DNA from: Erythrobacteraceae bacterium
GTDB lineage: Bacteria > Pseudomonadota > Alphaproteobacteria > Sphingomonadales > Sphingomonadaceae
Direction of reading: 5' to 3'
Assembly: GCA_947479055.1 (NCBI GenBank)
Contig: CANJYE010000010.1
Coordinates: forward strand, 18,092 to 82,091
Length of the DNA stretch: 64,000 bases
Shown here: positions 1 through 10,958 of the stretch, in pieces
Numbering within the stretch: the stretch's first letter is position 1
How the letters are laid out: each line of letters opens with the position of its first letter
Translations under genes and position numbers: made by a program
Notes under the pieces: model-generated
What the model was told of the DNA's origin: nothing
Seen by the model: only the letters and a program-made list of their open reading frames with translations
The model's database searches: none

Positions 1-75
1 CCGGAGAACACCCAGCTGGGCGAAGCCATGGCCGAGATGCTCGGTCGCCTCGCCACCAGCATGGCGCGTGGCTGA
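1..75 (+). CDS. C-terminal end of an unidentified protein (partial)
   Basis: The first 24 codons of the window form an open frame that ends in TGA at 73-75, so a gene enters from the left edge. The visible tail is helical-looking (GEAMAEMLGRLATSMARG) and carries no motif that identifies a family. The gene points the same way as the phosphotransferase that starts about 160 bases later. The gap between them shows no strong hairpin. Confidence 0.5.
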   Translation, partial: PENTQLGEAMAEMLGRLATSMARG

Positions 76-234
76 AACGCCAGAGCCGCGCTGGCAGCGC
101 GGTTCCCTGCCTCCAGACGCCCCCCGTGCGCGCATGACTCTGCCCGTCATCCGTGCCATGCACTGCATCGCGCGGCAGCGATTCCATCGCGCCGACCAAA
201 CAACAAACACAGCCCAATGGGAGGGGCCATCACG

Positions 235-1404
235 ATGTCCGACGCGCTGATCAAGGAAATCACCGAAGCCTACAATTACGATCAGGCGCATAATGCGCAC
301 CCGGTCACCAGCACCGACGAACTTCCTATCGCGTTCGAATATCTCACCGCCGAATGGCTGACCGATGCATTATGCCGCGATGTGCCGGGCGCCAAAGTAA
401 CCGGCTTCGACCTTGGCGGGGTGGACAATGGCTCCTCCAACCGCCGCCGGATCGCGCTGACCTATAACGATGCGGGTGCCGCGTCTTCAGTCCTGCCGCA
501 CAGCATCTTCTGCAAGGCGGCGCATAATCTCGCCAACCGGATCGTGCTCGGCGTCGGCTCCTCGTCCGAGAGCGAGAGCAATTACTACAGCAAGATCCGC
601 CCATGGCTCGATATCGAATCGCCCGTGCCCTATTTCGTGAAGCTCGACACGAAGACATGGAACGCGATGATCATCCTGGGCGACATCTCCGACAGCGTCA
701 CCGAATTCTGCAACCATCACACGGTGATGACGAAGGCGCGGGCCGAAAGCCAGATGCGGCTGCTCGCCCGGCTGCACGGCAAATGCTATTCCGATCAACG
801 GCTGGTCGCGGCCACTCGGGACAATTTCCTCACCTGGCCCGACTATTTCGACCGCACCAAGATCTTCGGCATGCGCGAAGGCTCCGAAGGCGGCTTCCAG
901 AAATCGGAAGGCCTGCTGCCGGATTCGGTTTTCGCCCGCGCCAGCGAGATCTGGCCCGGCACGCTGAAGTCGGTCGATTTCCACAGCCACGGCATGCAAA
1001 CGCTGGCCCACCACGATGTCCATCTCAAGAACTGGTACGTCGCCAGCGATGGCGAAATGGGACTGAGCGACTGGCAATGCGCGGTGCGCGGCCACTGGAG
1101 CCGCGATGTCGCCTATACCCTCGCCACCGCCCTCACGATTGACGATCGCCGCGCCTGGGAAGACGAGCTGTTGCGCTATTATTTCGACCATCTCGAAGCG
1201 GAAGGTGGCCCGAAGGTCGATTTCGCGGAGGGCAAGCTGAACTACGCCCAGCAGATGATCACCGCGCTGACCTGGTGGACCATCACAATCAACCCCGCGC
1301 CGGGCATGCCCGACATGCAACCGCTGGACATCACCCAGGAATTCATCCGCCGAATCGGCGCGGCAATGGAAGACCTCGGCACGATGGATGCGCTGAAAGA
1401 CTGA
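235..1404 (+). CDS. APH-fold phosphotransferase family protein
   Basis: This 389-residue protein has the kinase-like fold of the aminoglycoside phosphotransferase/ecdysteroid-kinase superfamily. A catalytic-loop motif of HxDxHxxN type (HHDVHLKNW, about residue 262) is followed by the metal-binding segment LSDWQ about 20 residues later. The family transfers phosphate from ATP to small hydroxylated molecules. The substrate cannot be read from sequence, and resistance should not be assumed. I chose ATG 235 over the in-frame ATG 217 because a strong GGGAGGGG ribosome site sits just upstream of 235. It is followed by a SulP transporter in the same direction, with a hairpin between them. Confidence 0.8.
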   Translation: MSDALIKEITEAYNYDQAHNAHPVTSTDELPIAFEYLTAEWLTDALCRDVPGAKVTGFDLGGVDNGSSNRRRIALTYNDAGAASSVLPHSIFCKAAHNLANRIVLGVGSSSESESNYYSKIRPWLDIESPVPYFVKLDTKTWNAMIILGDISDSVTEFCNHHTVMTKARAESQMRLLARLHGKCYSDQRLVAATRDNFLTWPDYFDRTKIFGMREGSEGGFQKSEGLLPDSVFARASEIWPGTLKSVDFHSHGMQTLAHHDVHLKNWYVASDGEMGLSDWQCAVRGHWSRDVAYTLATALTIDDRRAWEDELLRYYFDHLEAEGGPKVDFAEGKLNYAQQMITALTWWTITINPAPGMPDMQPLDITQEFIRRIGAAMEDLGTMDALKD

Positions 1405-1427
1405 CGCGGGAAGAACTGCCAAGCTAT

Positions 1428-1458
1428 TATCCCGGCTTGTCGCGAGGCCGCCGGGATA
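1428..1458 (+). other. Inverted repeat between phosphotransferase and SulP genes
   Basis: A perfect 9-base inverted repeat, TATCCCGGC and GCCGGGATA, is separated by 13 bases. It sits between the phosphotransferase stop and the SulP start codon. There is no T-run after it, so it is a weak terminator at best. It could also shape the 5' end of the SulP mRNA, which has no obvious ribosome binding site. Confidence 0.35.
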
Positions 1459-1471
1459 TTATCCCCCCCTG

Positions 1472-2734
1472 ATGAAACCGAAACTGCTCACGACCCTCAA
1501 GGGTTATACGCCGACGCTGTTTGGAGCCGACGTGATCGCCGGCGTTACCGTCGCCATGGTGGCTATCCCGCTCAGCATCGCGATTGCGATCGCATCCGGT
1601 GCAGCCCCTGCGGTTGGGCTGGTCACGGCCATCGTCGCGGGTTTCCTGATCTCGCTGCTGGGTGGCAGCCGCGTCCAGATCGGCGGGCCAACCGGGGCCT
1701 TCATCGTTGTCGTGTTTGGCGTGATCGCCGCCCATGGCTATGACGGGCTTGTTCTGGCCACGCTGATGGCCGGCGTGATCCTGTTGGCGGCCGGATTGCT
1801 CCGGGCCGGCAATCTGATTGCCTATGTGCCCGAAGCTGTCATCAACGGCTTCACCATCGGCATCGCCATCATTATCGGCACAAGCCAGCTGAAGGATTTC
1901 TTCGGCCTGACAACCGGCAAGGTACCGGCCGATTTCATCGAGAAGATACCCGTGCTGTGGGGCGCGCGAGCCTCATTCAACTGGTCTGCTTTCGGCATAG
2001 GCATAGCAGCAGTGGCGATGATCCTGATCCTGCGTCGACTGTTTCCGAAATTGCCGGGCCTGATCGTCGCGGTCGCGGTCGCGTCATTGGCGGTGGCCGC
2101 GCTTGGCCTGCCGGTTGACACTATCGCTTCCCGCTATGGAGAGCTTCCCCGCTATCTGCCCGTGCCCGGATTGCCTGAGATATCGGTTGGGCGCCTGCAG
2201 GAACTCCTTCCCTCCGCGCTGGTCATTGCCTTCCTCGCAGGGATTGAATCGCTACTTTCGGCGATGGTGGCAGACCGGATGATCGGCGGCAATCATCGGC
2301 CCAATGCCGAGATACTGGCGCAAGGCTGGGCGAACATTGCTTCCTCGTTGTTTGGCGGCCTGCCCGCCACGGGCGCAATTGCCCGCACGGCCACCAACGT
2401 CCGGGCTGGCGGCAAGACCCCGGTGGCGGGCGTTGTCCATGCCGCGACCATCCTCCTTGTTATGCTGGTCGCGGCTCCGCTGGCTGGCTTCATGGCCATG
2501 CCGGCGCTGGCGGGATTGCTGCTGGTCACCGCCTGGAACATGAGCGAGCCGCACAAGTGGGCGGGCTACTGGTCGGCCCCGGTATCGGACCGCATCCTGC
2601 TGCTGCTCACACTGAGCCTTACCGTGCTGGCCGACCTGACGGTTGCCATCGGCACCGGCGTGATGCTCGGCCTTGCGCTGCGGCTAAGAGACAGCCGGGC
2701 CAAGGAAGAAGATTGGCACACGCCTGACGCCTGA
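1472..2734 (+). CDS. SulP family anion permease lacking a STAS domain
   Basis: This 420-residue integral membrane protein belongs to the SulP/SLC26 family of inner-membrane anion transporters (sulfate, bicarbonate and similar). It contains the family's early segment with VQIGGPTGAF near residue 70 and many hydrophobic helices to the end. Full-length bacterial SulP proteins usually carry a cytoplasmic STAS domain of about 100 residues after the last helix. Here the protein stops about 20 residues after the last helix (RLRDSRAKEEDWHTPDA). The substrate is unknown. The gene converges with the DUF167 gene, whose stop lies 2 bases away. A gamma carbonic anhydrase gene lies just beyond on the opposite strand, so a bicarbonate role is conceivable but unproven. 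Confidence 0.85.
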   Translation: MKPKLLTTLKGYTPTLFGADVIAGVTVAMVAIPLSIAIAIASGAAPAVGLVTAIVAGFLISLLGGSRVQIGGPTGAFIVVVFGVIAAHGYDGLVLATLMAGVILLAAGLLRAGNLIAYVPEAVINGFTIGIAIIIGTSQLKDFFGLTTGKVPADFIEKIPVLWGARASFNWSAFGIGIAAVAMILILRRLFPKLPGLIVAVAVASLAVAALGLPVDTIASRYGELPRYLPVPGLPEISVGRLQELLPSALVIAFLAGIESLLSAMVADRMIGGNHRPNAEILAQGWANIASSLFGGLPATGAIARTATNVRAGGKTPVAGVVHAATILLVMLVAAPLAGFMAMPALAGLLLVTAWNMSEPHKWAGYWSAPVSDRILLLLTLSLTVLADLTVAIGTGVMLGLALRLRDSRAKEEDWHTPDA

Positions 2735-2735
2735 A

Positions 2736-3014
2736 TCAGGCAAGCTGGACAAGCTTGTCGCGCCCAGTTGCCCCGCGCAACAGGCGAAGGTTCGATCGCG
2801 CCATTTCGAGAGCTTCGGCCAGCAGTTCGAGGACGGCCTCGTTGGCCTTGCCGCCTTCCGGCCTCGGCCGGATCTTCACCAGCAGCCTGCCTTCGACAAT
2901 CTCGATCGTTTCAACCCGCGAGCCGGGCGTCACGCGCAATGCCAGGCGACCTTCGCTGTCAGCGAGCGAGCGGATGGCGTCCGCTGACGGGAAATCAGGC
3001 CTTGGCCGCGCCAT
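2736..3014 (-). CDS. DUF167 family protein
   Basis: This small protein of about 92 residues matches the DUF167/YggU family: a short alpha/beta domain with the RVTPGSR motif near residue 27 and the PEGGKANEA motif near residue 51. The family's function is unknown. I chose the start at MARPRPDF (3014). The frame is open upstream, but that stretch lies inside the carbonic anhydrase gene. The gene overlaps the 3' end of the gamma carbonic anhydrase gene by 20 bases and is probably the last gene of an M23-hemB-carbonic anhydrase-DUF167 transcript. Confidence 0.8.
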   Translation of the reverse strand: MARPRPDFPSADAIRSLADSEGRLALRVTPGSRVETIEIVEGRLLVKIRPRPEGGKANEAVLELLAEALEMARSNLRLLRGATGRDKLVQLA

Positions 3015-3600
3015 GAAGTGCCGCGCCATCCAGAGCGGCACGATGGAGGCGGCCATTCTCCACATATCCGGCCACGCCCATCTGCATCTCGGCCAGCGCC
3101 TCGTCCGTCAGTTCTCGGACATATTTGGCTGGCCGCCCGGCCCAGAGCTGGCGCGAGGGGATGATCTTGCCGGGCGTGAGCATGGCGCCCGCCGCCAGCA
3201 TCCCGTCGGATTCGATCCGGCACTTGTCCATCACGATCGCACCCAAACCGACGAAGGACCGGTCTTCCAGGATCGTGCCATGGACCATCGCCATATGGCC
3301 GATCAGCACATCATCGCCGATGATCGTCGGCGATCCAGGGCCACCATTACCGGAATTGGCGCTGCCGGGCCTGGCGCTGTCGCAATGGACCACCGTGCCG
3401 TCCTGGATATTCGTGCGCGCGCCGATCACGATGCGGTTCACATCGCCGCGCAGCACGCAATTGTACCAGATGCTTGCATCCGGACCGATCTCGACATCGC
3501 CCATGATCCGGCAACCCGGCGCGATGAAGGCGCTGTCGTGAATGCGCGGGGCCTTGCCGTTGAGCGCGATGATCGTGATGTCAGGGCGGTGGGCAGGCAT
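2995..3600 (-). CDS. Gamma carbonic anhydrase-like hexapeptide protein
   Basis: This 201-residue left-handed beta-helix protein belongs to the gamma carbonic anhydrase/YrdA/PaaY family. Hexapeptide repeats run through residues 20-150. Metal-ligand-type histidines appear in VVHCDSA and in LIGHMAMVHG. Family members are trimeric zinc or iron enzymes that hydrate CO2, or homologues of unknown activity. The insertion after HCDSA (about 12 residues, rich in Gly, Pro and Ser) makes the loop longer than in the shortest members. The gene starts 3 bases after the hemB stop, which suggests cotranscription. Confidence 0.85.
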   Translation of the reverse strand: MPAHRPDITIIALNGKAPRIHDSAFIAPGCRIMGDVEIGPDASIWYNCVLRGDVNRIVIGARTNIQDGTVVHCDSARPGSANSGNGGPGSPTIIGDDVLIGHMAMVHGTILEDRSFVGLGAIVMDKCRIESDGMLAAGAMLTPGKIIPSRQLWAGRPAKYVRELTDEALAEMQMGVAGYVENGRLHRAALDGAALHGAAKA

Positions 3601-3603
3601 GGC

Positions 3604-6304
<2,701 letters not shown>

Positions 6305-6481
6305 CGCGTCCTGCCCGAAACTGGTGGCCCCGATTGCCGCGGCCTGCGTGGCGAAACTCCTAGGCGCATCAAAGTTAACATGGCGTCAATTCGCGCCTTA
6401 TCGGCTCAACTGCGTGGCCAACTGTTGAGACTCTCGCAGCAGCGGTTGCGGCAGGGCATGGGCGATGCCAAATAGGACGGC

Positions 6482-9007
6482 GTGAAAGCCAATCACGCCG
6501 CCAACCAAGGCGAAAGCCGCATCCGGGCTGTGCTGGGCCCGACCAATACCGGCAAGACGCATCTCGCGATCGAGCGGTTGTGCGCCCATGCGAGCGGGGC
6601 GATCGGCTTCCCGCTCCGCCTGCTGGCGCGCGAGGTCTATGACAAGGTCCGCGCAATCAAGGGAGACAAGGAAGTTGCCCTGATCACCGGCGAGGAACGG
6701 ATCGAACCGCCCGGCGCGCGCTGGTTGCTGTGCACGGCAGAGGCCATGCCGATGGACCGCGAACTGGCCTTCATGGCGCTGGACGAGGCGCAACTCGCCG
6801 CCGATCCCGAACGCGGCCATATCTTCACTGACCGGCTGCTCCATGCGCGCGGGTGGGACGAGACCATGCTGCTCGGCTCGGCCACGCTGGAACCGATGGT
6901 CAAGGCACTGTTGCCCAGAGCCGAGATCGTCAGTCGCCCACGTTTTTCCAAGCTTAGCCATGCCGGTTCGGCCAAGCTTTCGCGGCTACCCCCGCGCAGC
7001 GCGATCGTCGCCTTCTCGGTCGAGCAGGTCTATGCCGTGGCGGAAATGCTGCGCCGCTTCCGGGGCGGGGCGGCGGTGGTAATGGGTGCGCTCAGCCCGG
7101 AAACGCGCAACCGGCAGGTGGAATTGTTCCAATCGGGCGAGGTTGATTACATCGTTGCCACCGATGCGATCGGGATGGGGCTGAACCTTGACGTCAACCA
7201 TGTCGCCTTTGCCGGGCTGTCCAAGTTCGACGGAGTGCGGCAGCGGCGGCTGACGCCCTCCGAAATCGCCCAGATCGCCGGACGCGCCGGACGCCACCAG
7301 AAGGATGGCACCTTCGGCACGCTGTCGGGCGGGCCGGACGGTCGGTCTCTGGCGCTGACCGATGAGGAAATCTACGCGGTGGAGGAACATCGCTTTGCTC
7401 CGCTGACCCGGCTCTACTGGCGCGATGCGCAGCCGCGCTTCGATTCGCTCGCCACGCTGATCGAGGATTTGGAACGCAAGCCCGACGACCCGGCGCTCGC
7501 ACCCGCCCCCGAAGCGATCGACCTTACCGTGCTCAAGCGGCTTGCCGACGAACCAGCGGGCGATGGCGTCAAGGGGCCAGCGCTGGTTCGAAGGTTCTGG
7601 GAGACCTGTTCGCTTCCCGATTTCCGCCAGCAGGGCGCGGAAACCCATTCCCGCTTTGTTGCGCGGCTGTGGCAGGATCTGCGGCAGGGCTGGCTCTGCG
7701 CCGATTTCACCGCCGCGCGCATCGCCGAGCTCGACAATGCCCAGGGCGATATCGACACGCTGCAAGGCCGAATCGCGGCCATCCGCAGCTGGTCCTACAT
7801 CACCCAGCGACCCGACTGGGTGATGGCCAAGGACGAGATGGCCGCTCGCGCCAAGGCGGTCGAAACCCGCCTGTCCGACGCGCTGCACGCCCGGCTGACC
7901 GAGCGCTTCGTCAATCGCCGCACCGCCGTGCTGATGAAGACCCTGGCCAAGGACCCGGCGCTGCTCAGGGTCGAACTGGAGGAAGACGGCGCGGTCTGCG
8001 TGGAAGGCCATGCGATCGGCCATCTCGAAGGCTTCCGCTTTGTCGCCGACAAGGGCGCCAGCCATGCCGACCGTAAGCTGTTGCTGGCAGCGGCCGAACG
8101 GCACTTGCCGCGCCTGTTGGCCGCCCGCGCCCATTTGCTGGTTGCAAGCGAACTGGGGGAACTGGAACTGGCCGATGGCGCCATCCGGCGCGGCGGGCAG
8201 GTGTTGGCCAACCTCCGCCCCGGCAAGACGCCGGCTCGCCCGCGGATCGAACTGGCCCGCGAAATGGCGCTGCTGGCACCAGCGCAGCGCAACCACTTTG
8301 CCGAGGCGCTCGCGCTCTGGCTGGAGGGCGAACTGGCCCCGCTCGAGCCGCTGCGCAATCTGGAGGAGGCCAGTCGCGATCCCGCCATGGGCAGCGAAGT
8401 GCGCGCCCTGCTGCTGGCGCTGGCCCACGGCGGCGGGCTGGTCAGGCGCGAAGAGGCGGGTCTGGCTCATGTTCCGCCCGACCGGCGCAAGCTGCTGCGG
8501 CGGATTGGCGTCACTATCGGCACGCTCGACATTTTCGTGGCCGCGCTGCTCAAGCCCGGACCGCGCCGGTTGTTGCAGGCGATCGACCTCGACCAGCGGC
8601 CGCTACAGCGAGGCATGGCCCCGGTGATAACGCCCGCCAGGGCGCTCCCCGCCGGTTACCGCCGCGCCGGCAACCAGGCGATCAGGGTCGATATGGCCGA
8701 AAAGATCTTCCGCACCGCGCATGACCAGCGCACCGCCGCCGGAGCCCGCCGCTTCACGATCGACCCGGCGCTGGCAACCTCAATGGGCCTTGCGCCCGCC
8801 AACGCCGCCCGGCTGCTGCACGAAGCCGGGTTCTGCCTTGCACCGGCCCGCAAGCTGGCCCACGAAGCGCATGGTCCGCCCGCGCCGGACCATTGGGGCT
8901 GGCGCGCCCCGCGCAGCGACCGGCAACACCGGCGCGATGACGCGCTGCCTCCCCGCCCCGCGCGTGAAGGCAGCGCCTTTGCCGCATTGGCAGCCCTCGT
9001 CCGGTAG
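6482..9007 (+). CDS. SUV3-like superfamily 2 RNA helicase
   Basis: This 841-residue protein resembles the mitochondrial SUV3 helicase and its alphaproteobacterial relatives. The visible motifs are Walker A GPTNTGKT at residues 19-26, DEAQ near residue 101, SATLEP near 136, VATDAIGMGLNLD near 228, and the arginine-finger motif QIAGRAGRH near 263. A long C-terminal region follows and ends in a basic, low-complexity tail. Family members unwind RNA, or RNA-DNA hybrids, in RNA decay. The start is GTG at 6482 because the next residues fit the family. The S4 RNA-binding gene begins 12 bases after its stop, and the 7Fe ferredoxin overlaps that gene, suggesting one operon. Confidence 0.9.
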   Translation: MKANHAANQGESRIRAVLGPTNTGKTHLAIERLCAHASGAIGFPLRLLAREVYDKVRAIKGDKEVALITGEERIEPPGARWLLCTAEAMPMDRELAFMALDEAQLAADPERGHIFTDRLLHARGWDETMLLGSATLEPMVKALLPRAEIVSRPRFSKLSHAGSAKLSRLPPRSAIVAFSVEQVYAVAEMLRRFRGGAAVVMGALSPETRNRQVELFQSGEVDYIVATDAIGMGLNLDVNHVAFAGLSKFDGVRQRRLTPSEIAQIAGRAGRHQKDGTFGTLSGGPDGRSLALTDEEIYAVEEHRFAPLTRLYWRDAQPRFDSLATLIEDLERKPDDPALAPAPEAIDLTVLKRLADEPAGDGVKGPALVRRFWETCSLPDFRQQGAETHSRFVARLWQDLRQGWLCADFTAARIAELDNAQGDIDTLQGRIAAIRSWSYITQRPDWVMAKDEMAARAKAVETRLSDALHARLTERFVNRRTAVLMKTLAKDPALLRVELEEDGAVCVEGHAIGHLEGFRFVADKGASHADRKLLLAAAERHLPRLLAARAHLLVASELGELELADGAIRRGGQVLANLRPGKTPARPRIELAREMALLAPAQRNHFAEALALWLEGELAPLEPLRNLEEASRDPAMGSEVRALLLALAHGGGLVRREEAGLAHVPPDRRKLLRRIGVTIGTLDIFVAALLKPGPRRLLQAIDLDQRPLQRGMAPVITPARALPAGYRRAGNQAIRVDMAEKIFRTAHDQRTAAGARRFTIDPALATSMGLAPANAARLLHEAGFCLAPARKLAHEAHGPPAPDHWGWRAPRSDRQHRRDDALPPRPAREGSAFAALAALVR

Positions 9008-9019
9008 CGCCCGACCTCC

Positions 9020-9331
9020 ATGCGGATCGACAAGCTACTCTGGTTCCTGCGCCTGACCGCGAGTCGCAGTTTTGCCCAGGAATGGGCCAGCGCCGGCCAT
9101 ATCCGCCTCAACGGCAGGCGGATCGAACGGGCCAGCGCCATGGTCAAACCCGGCGACGTGCTGGTGTTGCCGACGCGGAGGCAGGTGAAGGTTATCGAGA
9201 TTCTCGCCCTGCCTGCGCGGCGAGGCCCTGCCCCGGAAGCGCAAAGCTGCTATCGGGTGCTTGACGCTGGCGTGAAGTTGGACCTATCAGCGGGCGGAAT
9301 GAGACTGCCGGAAGGGGAAGACCTGCAATGA
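9020..9331 (+). CDS. S4-domain RNA-binding protein (Hsp15/HslR-like)
   Basis: This 103-residue protein consists mostly of an S4 RNA-binding domain ([17 protein letters not shown] onwards, residues 1-60), as in heat-shock protein 15. In E. coli, Hsp15 recycles stalled 50S subunits. Alphaproteobacterial relatives have not been assigned as clearly. The gene lies 12 bases after the helicase and shares ATGA with the ferredoxin gene, so translation is probably coupled. Confidence 0.88.
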   Translation: MRIDKLLWFLRLTASRSFAQEWASAGHIRLNGRRIERASAMVKPGDVLVLPTRRQVKVIEILALPARRGPAPEAQSCYRVLDAGVKLDLSAGGMRLPEGEDLQ

Positions 9332-9666
9332 CCTATGTTGTCACCGATGCATGCATCAAATGCAAATATATGGATTGCGTCGAGGTCTGCCCGGTCGATT
9401 GCTTCTATGAGGGCGAGAACATGCTCGTCATCAACCCCAGCGAATGCATCGATTGCGGCGTTTGCGAGCCGGAATGCCCGGCCGAAGCGATTTTGCCCGA
9501 CACCGAGAACGGGCTGGAACAGTGGATGGAACTGAACGCCAAATATTCGGCGGAATGGCCCAACATTACCTCCAAGAAGGAAACGCCCGCCGACGCCGAC
9601 GAGCACAAGGGCGAAGACGGCAAGTTCGACAAATATTTCTCGGCCGAGCCCGGCGAAGGCGACTGA
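9328..9666 (+). CDS. fdxA: Seven-iron ferredoxin FdxA
   Basis: This 112-residue ferredoxin carries a 3Fe-4S and a 4Fe-4S cluster. The N-terminal cluster region reads [17 protein letters not shown] (residues 9-25), and the second reads [12 protein letters not shown] (about 40-51). The acidic C-terminal half, about 50 residues, is typical of the FdxA type. It acts as a cytoplasmic electron carrier. It overlaps the S4 gene by four bases and is followed by a hairpin, so it is probably the last gene of this operon. Confidence 0.95.
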   Translation: MTYVVTDACIKCKYMDCVEVCPVDCFYEGENMLVINPSECIDCGVCEPECPAEAILPDTENGLEQWMELNAKYSAEWPNITSKKETPADADEHKGEDGKFDKYFSAEPGEGD

Positions 9667-9715
9667 TCCAGACCCGCGCCGGAGCGGTCGCGGATCATCT
9701 CCATGTAATTTTGCT

Positions 9716-9744
9716 ATCGCGCCGCAAGCAGGTTGCGGCGCGAT
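9716..9744 (+). terminator. Likely intrinsic terminator after fdxA
   Basis: The stem ATCGCGCCGCAA pairs with TTGCGGCGCGAT over 12 bases, with a GCAGG loop. Only TTTC follows, so the U-tract is short. It lies about 50 bases after the fdxA stop. Confidence 0.6.
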
Positions 9745-9966
9745 TTCATGCGCGCGCAACAATCGCGCAGTCTGGGGCTGGCTTTTTATGCGGATTTCCG
9801 CTATGTGGTGCCGCACTGCCGCGGGTCGCTTTGCGGCTGCGTGGTACCGAGAAAGGCAGGCCTCCCGCGAATCAGTCAAGCCAGGCAAGCCGACCGCGTC
9901 GTGACGCGGCCGTTTCCCTTGTTTCACTGTGCCTTGGGGCAGCCTGTCGGAGCGAAAGGATATTCC
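9745..9966 (+). promoter_or_regulatory. carD upstream region (about 220 bases, no gene)
   Basis: This stretch holds no supported gene. The frame of carD is open upstream, but its composition is not coding-like and CarD homologues begin at 9967. It contains small inverted repeats, for example CCGCGTCGTGACGCGG near 9895. A clear ribosome site, GCGAAAGGA, sits directly before the carD ATG. The carD promoter must lie here, but I cannot place its -35 and -10 boxes with confidence. Confidence 0.45.
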
Positions 9967-10500
9967 ATGGCTGTTAAGGCCCCCGCCTTCGACGTTGGTG
10001 ACTATGTTGTTTATCCCAAACACGGCGTTGGCCGTGTGATCGAGCTGCAGAACGAAGAAATCGCCGGCATGCAGCTCGAACTCTACGTCCTCCGGTTCGA
10101 GAAGGAGCGGATGACGCTCCGCGTTCCCGTGAACAAGGTCGAAGCGATCGGGATGCGCAAGCTCTCGTCCGACAAGACCCTGCGCGAGGCACTCGACACT
10201 CTGAAGGGCAAGCCCCGCGTCAAGCGCACCATGTGGTCGCGCCGCGCCCAGGAATACGAAGCCAAGATCAATTCGGGTGACCTCGTGTCGATCGCCGAAG
10301 TGACGCGCGACCTGTTCCGTGCCGACGACCAGCCCGAACAGAGCTATTCCGAGCGCCAGATCTTCGAAGCCGCTTCCAGCCGCCTCGCGCGCGAACTGGC
10401 CGCGATGGAAAAGACCGATGAGCCGACCGCGCTCAAGAAGATCCTCGCGATCCTCAACGAGCATGCGCCGAAATATTACGAGAATGCCGAAACCGCCTGA
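9967..10500 (+). CDS. carD: CarD family transcription regulator
   Basis: This 177-residue protein has the N-terminal CarD/RID (Tudor-like) RNA polymerase-interaction domain. Its signature segments are GDYVVYPKHGVGRV (about residues 10-23) and the segment around ERMTLRVPVNKVE. A helical, basic DNA-binding C-terminal domain follows, containing KRTMWSRRAQEYE. CarD binds the polymerase beta subunit and stabilises open promoter complexes at many promoters, including rRNA promoters. ATG 9967 has AAAGGA seven bases upstream. The gene is monocistronic, bounded by the fdxA hairpin and its own strong terminator. Confidence 0.95.
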   Translation: MAVKAPAFDVGDYVVYPKHGVGRVIELQNEEIAGMQLELYVLRFEKERMTLRVPVNKVEAIGMRKLSSDKTLREALDTLKGKPRVKRTMWSRRAQEYEAKINSGDLVSIAEVTRDLFRADDQPEQSYSERQIFEAASSRLARELAAMEKTDEPTALKKILAILNEHAPKYYENAETA

Positions 10501-10527
10501 GCTCCATTACTCGCCGCAGGCATAAGG

Positions 10528-10556
10528 AAAGGCCGCCCCAGTCAGGGCGGCCTTTT
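10528..10556 (+). terminator. Intrinsic terminator of carD
   Basis: An 11-base perfect stem, AAAGGCCGCCC with GGGCGGCCTTT, has a 6-base loop and ends in TTTT. It lies 28 bases after the carD stop. Confidence 0.9.
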
Positions 10557-10628
10557 CATTTTGCGGCGCCCCGTTCGGGCCGGGTTCAGTTTTGCAATGG
10601 GAATATGCTCTCTAAAGAGGTGACGACG

Positions 10629-10952
10629 ATGCGCAGGACCATACCCCTTCTGCTGGCGCTGGCAGCCACCCCGCTCCTCGCCGGGTGCCTCGCTAAAACC
10701 GCGCTGGATGTCGCCACCGCCCCGGTCAAGGTTGCCAGCAAGGCGGCCGACATGGCCACCACCAGCCAGTCCGAAGCCGACGAGAAGCGCGGTCGCGCCC
10801 TGCGCAAGCGCGAGGAACGGCTGGGTCAGCTCGAGCGGCGCTACTGGAAGTTGGACGGACCTTGCCGCTCGGGCGACAGCGCCGCCTGTGCCGAACAGGA
10901 TGCGATCGGTGATGAGATGGCTGCGCTGCGCCCGACGGTGCCCGCCGAATAG
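10629..10952 (+). CDS. Small predicted lipoprotein
   Basis: This 107-residue protein of unknown function begins with a short signal sequence and a lipobox, LLAGC, near residue 19, so it is probably a lipid-anchored envelope protein. The mature part is charged and helical (residues 45-75 look like a short coiled coil). It contains two further cysteines (GPCRSGDSAACAEQ) that could form a disulfide. ATG 10629 is preceded by AAAGAGG. The gene converges with the Sua5 gene, 6 bases apart. Confidence 0.75.
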   Translation: MRRTIPLLLALAATPLLAGCLAKTALDVATAPVKVASKAADMATTSQSEADEKRGRALRKREERLGQLERRYWKLDGPCRSGDSAACAEQDAIGDEMAALRPTVPAE

Positions 10953-10958
10953 TTCCGC

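Noticed and set aside
235..1404. Naming the first full gene as an antibiotic resistance kinase
   Set aside because: Only the general APH fold is visible; the family acts on many unrelated small molecules.
9733..9966. Upstream in-frame extension of CarD
   Set aside because: CarD homologues start at 9967, where the ribosome site is strong. The upstream stretch contains hairpins and has a non-coding composition.
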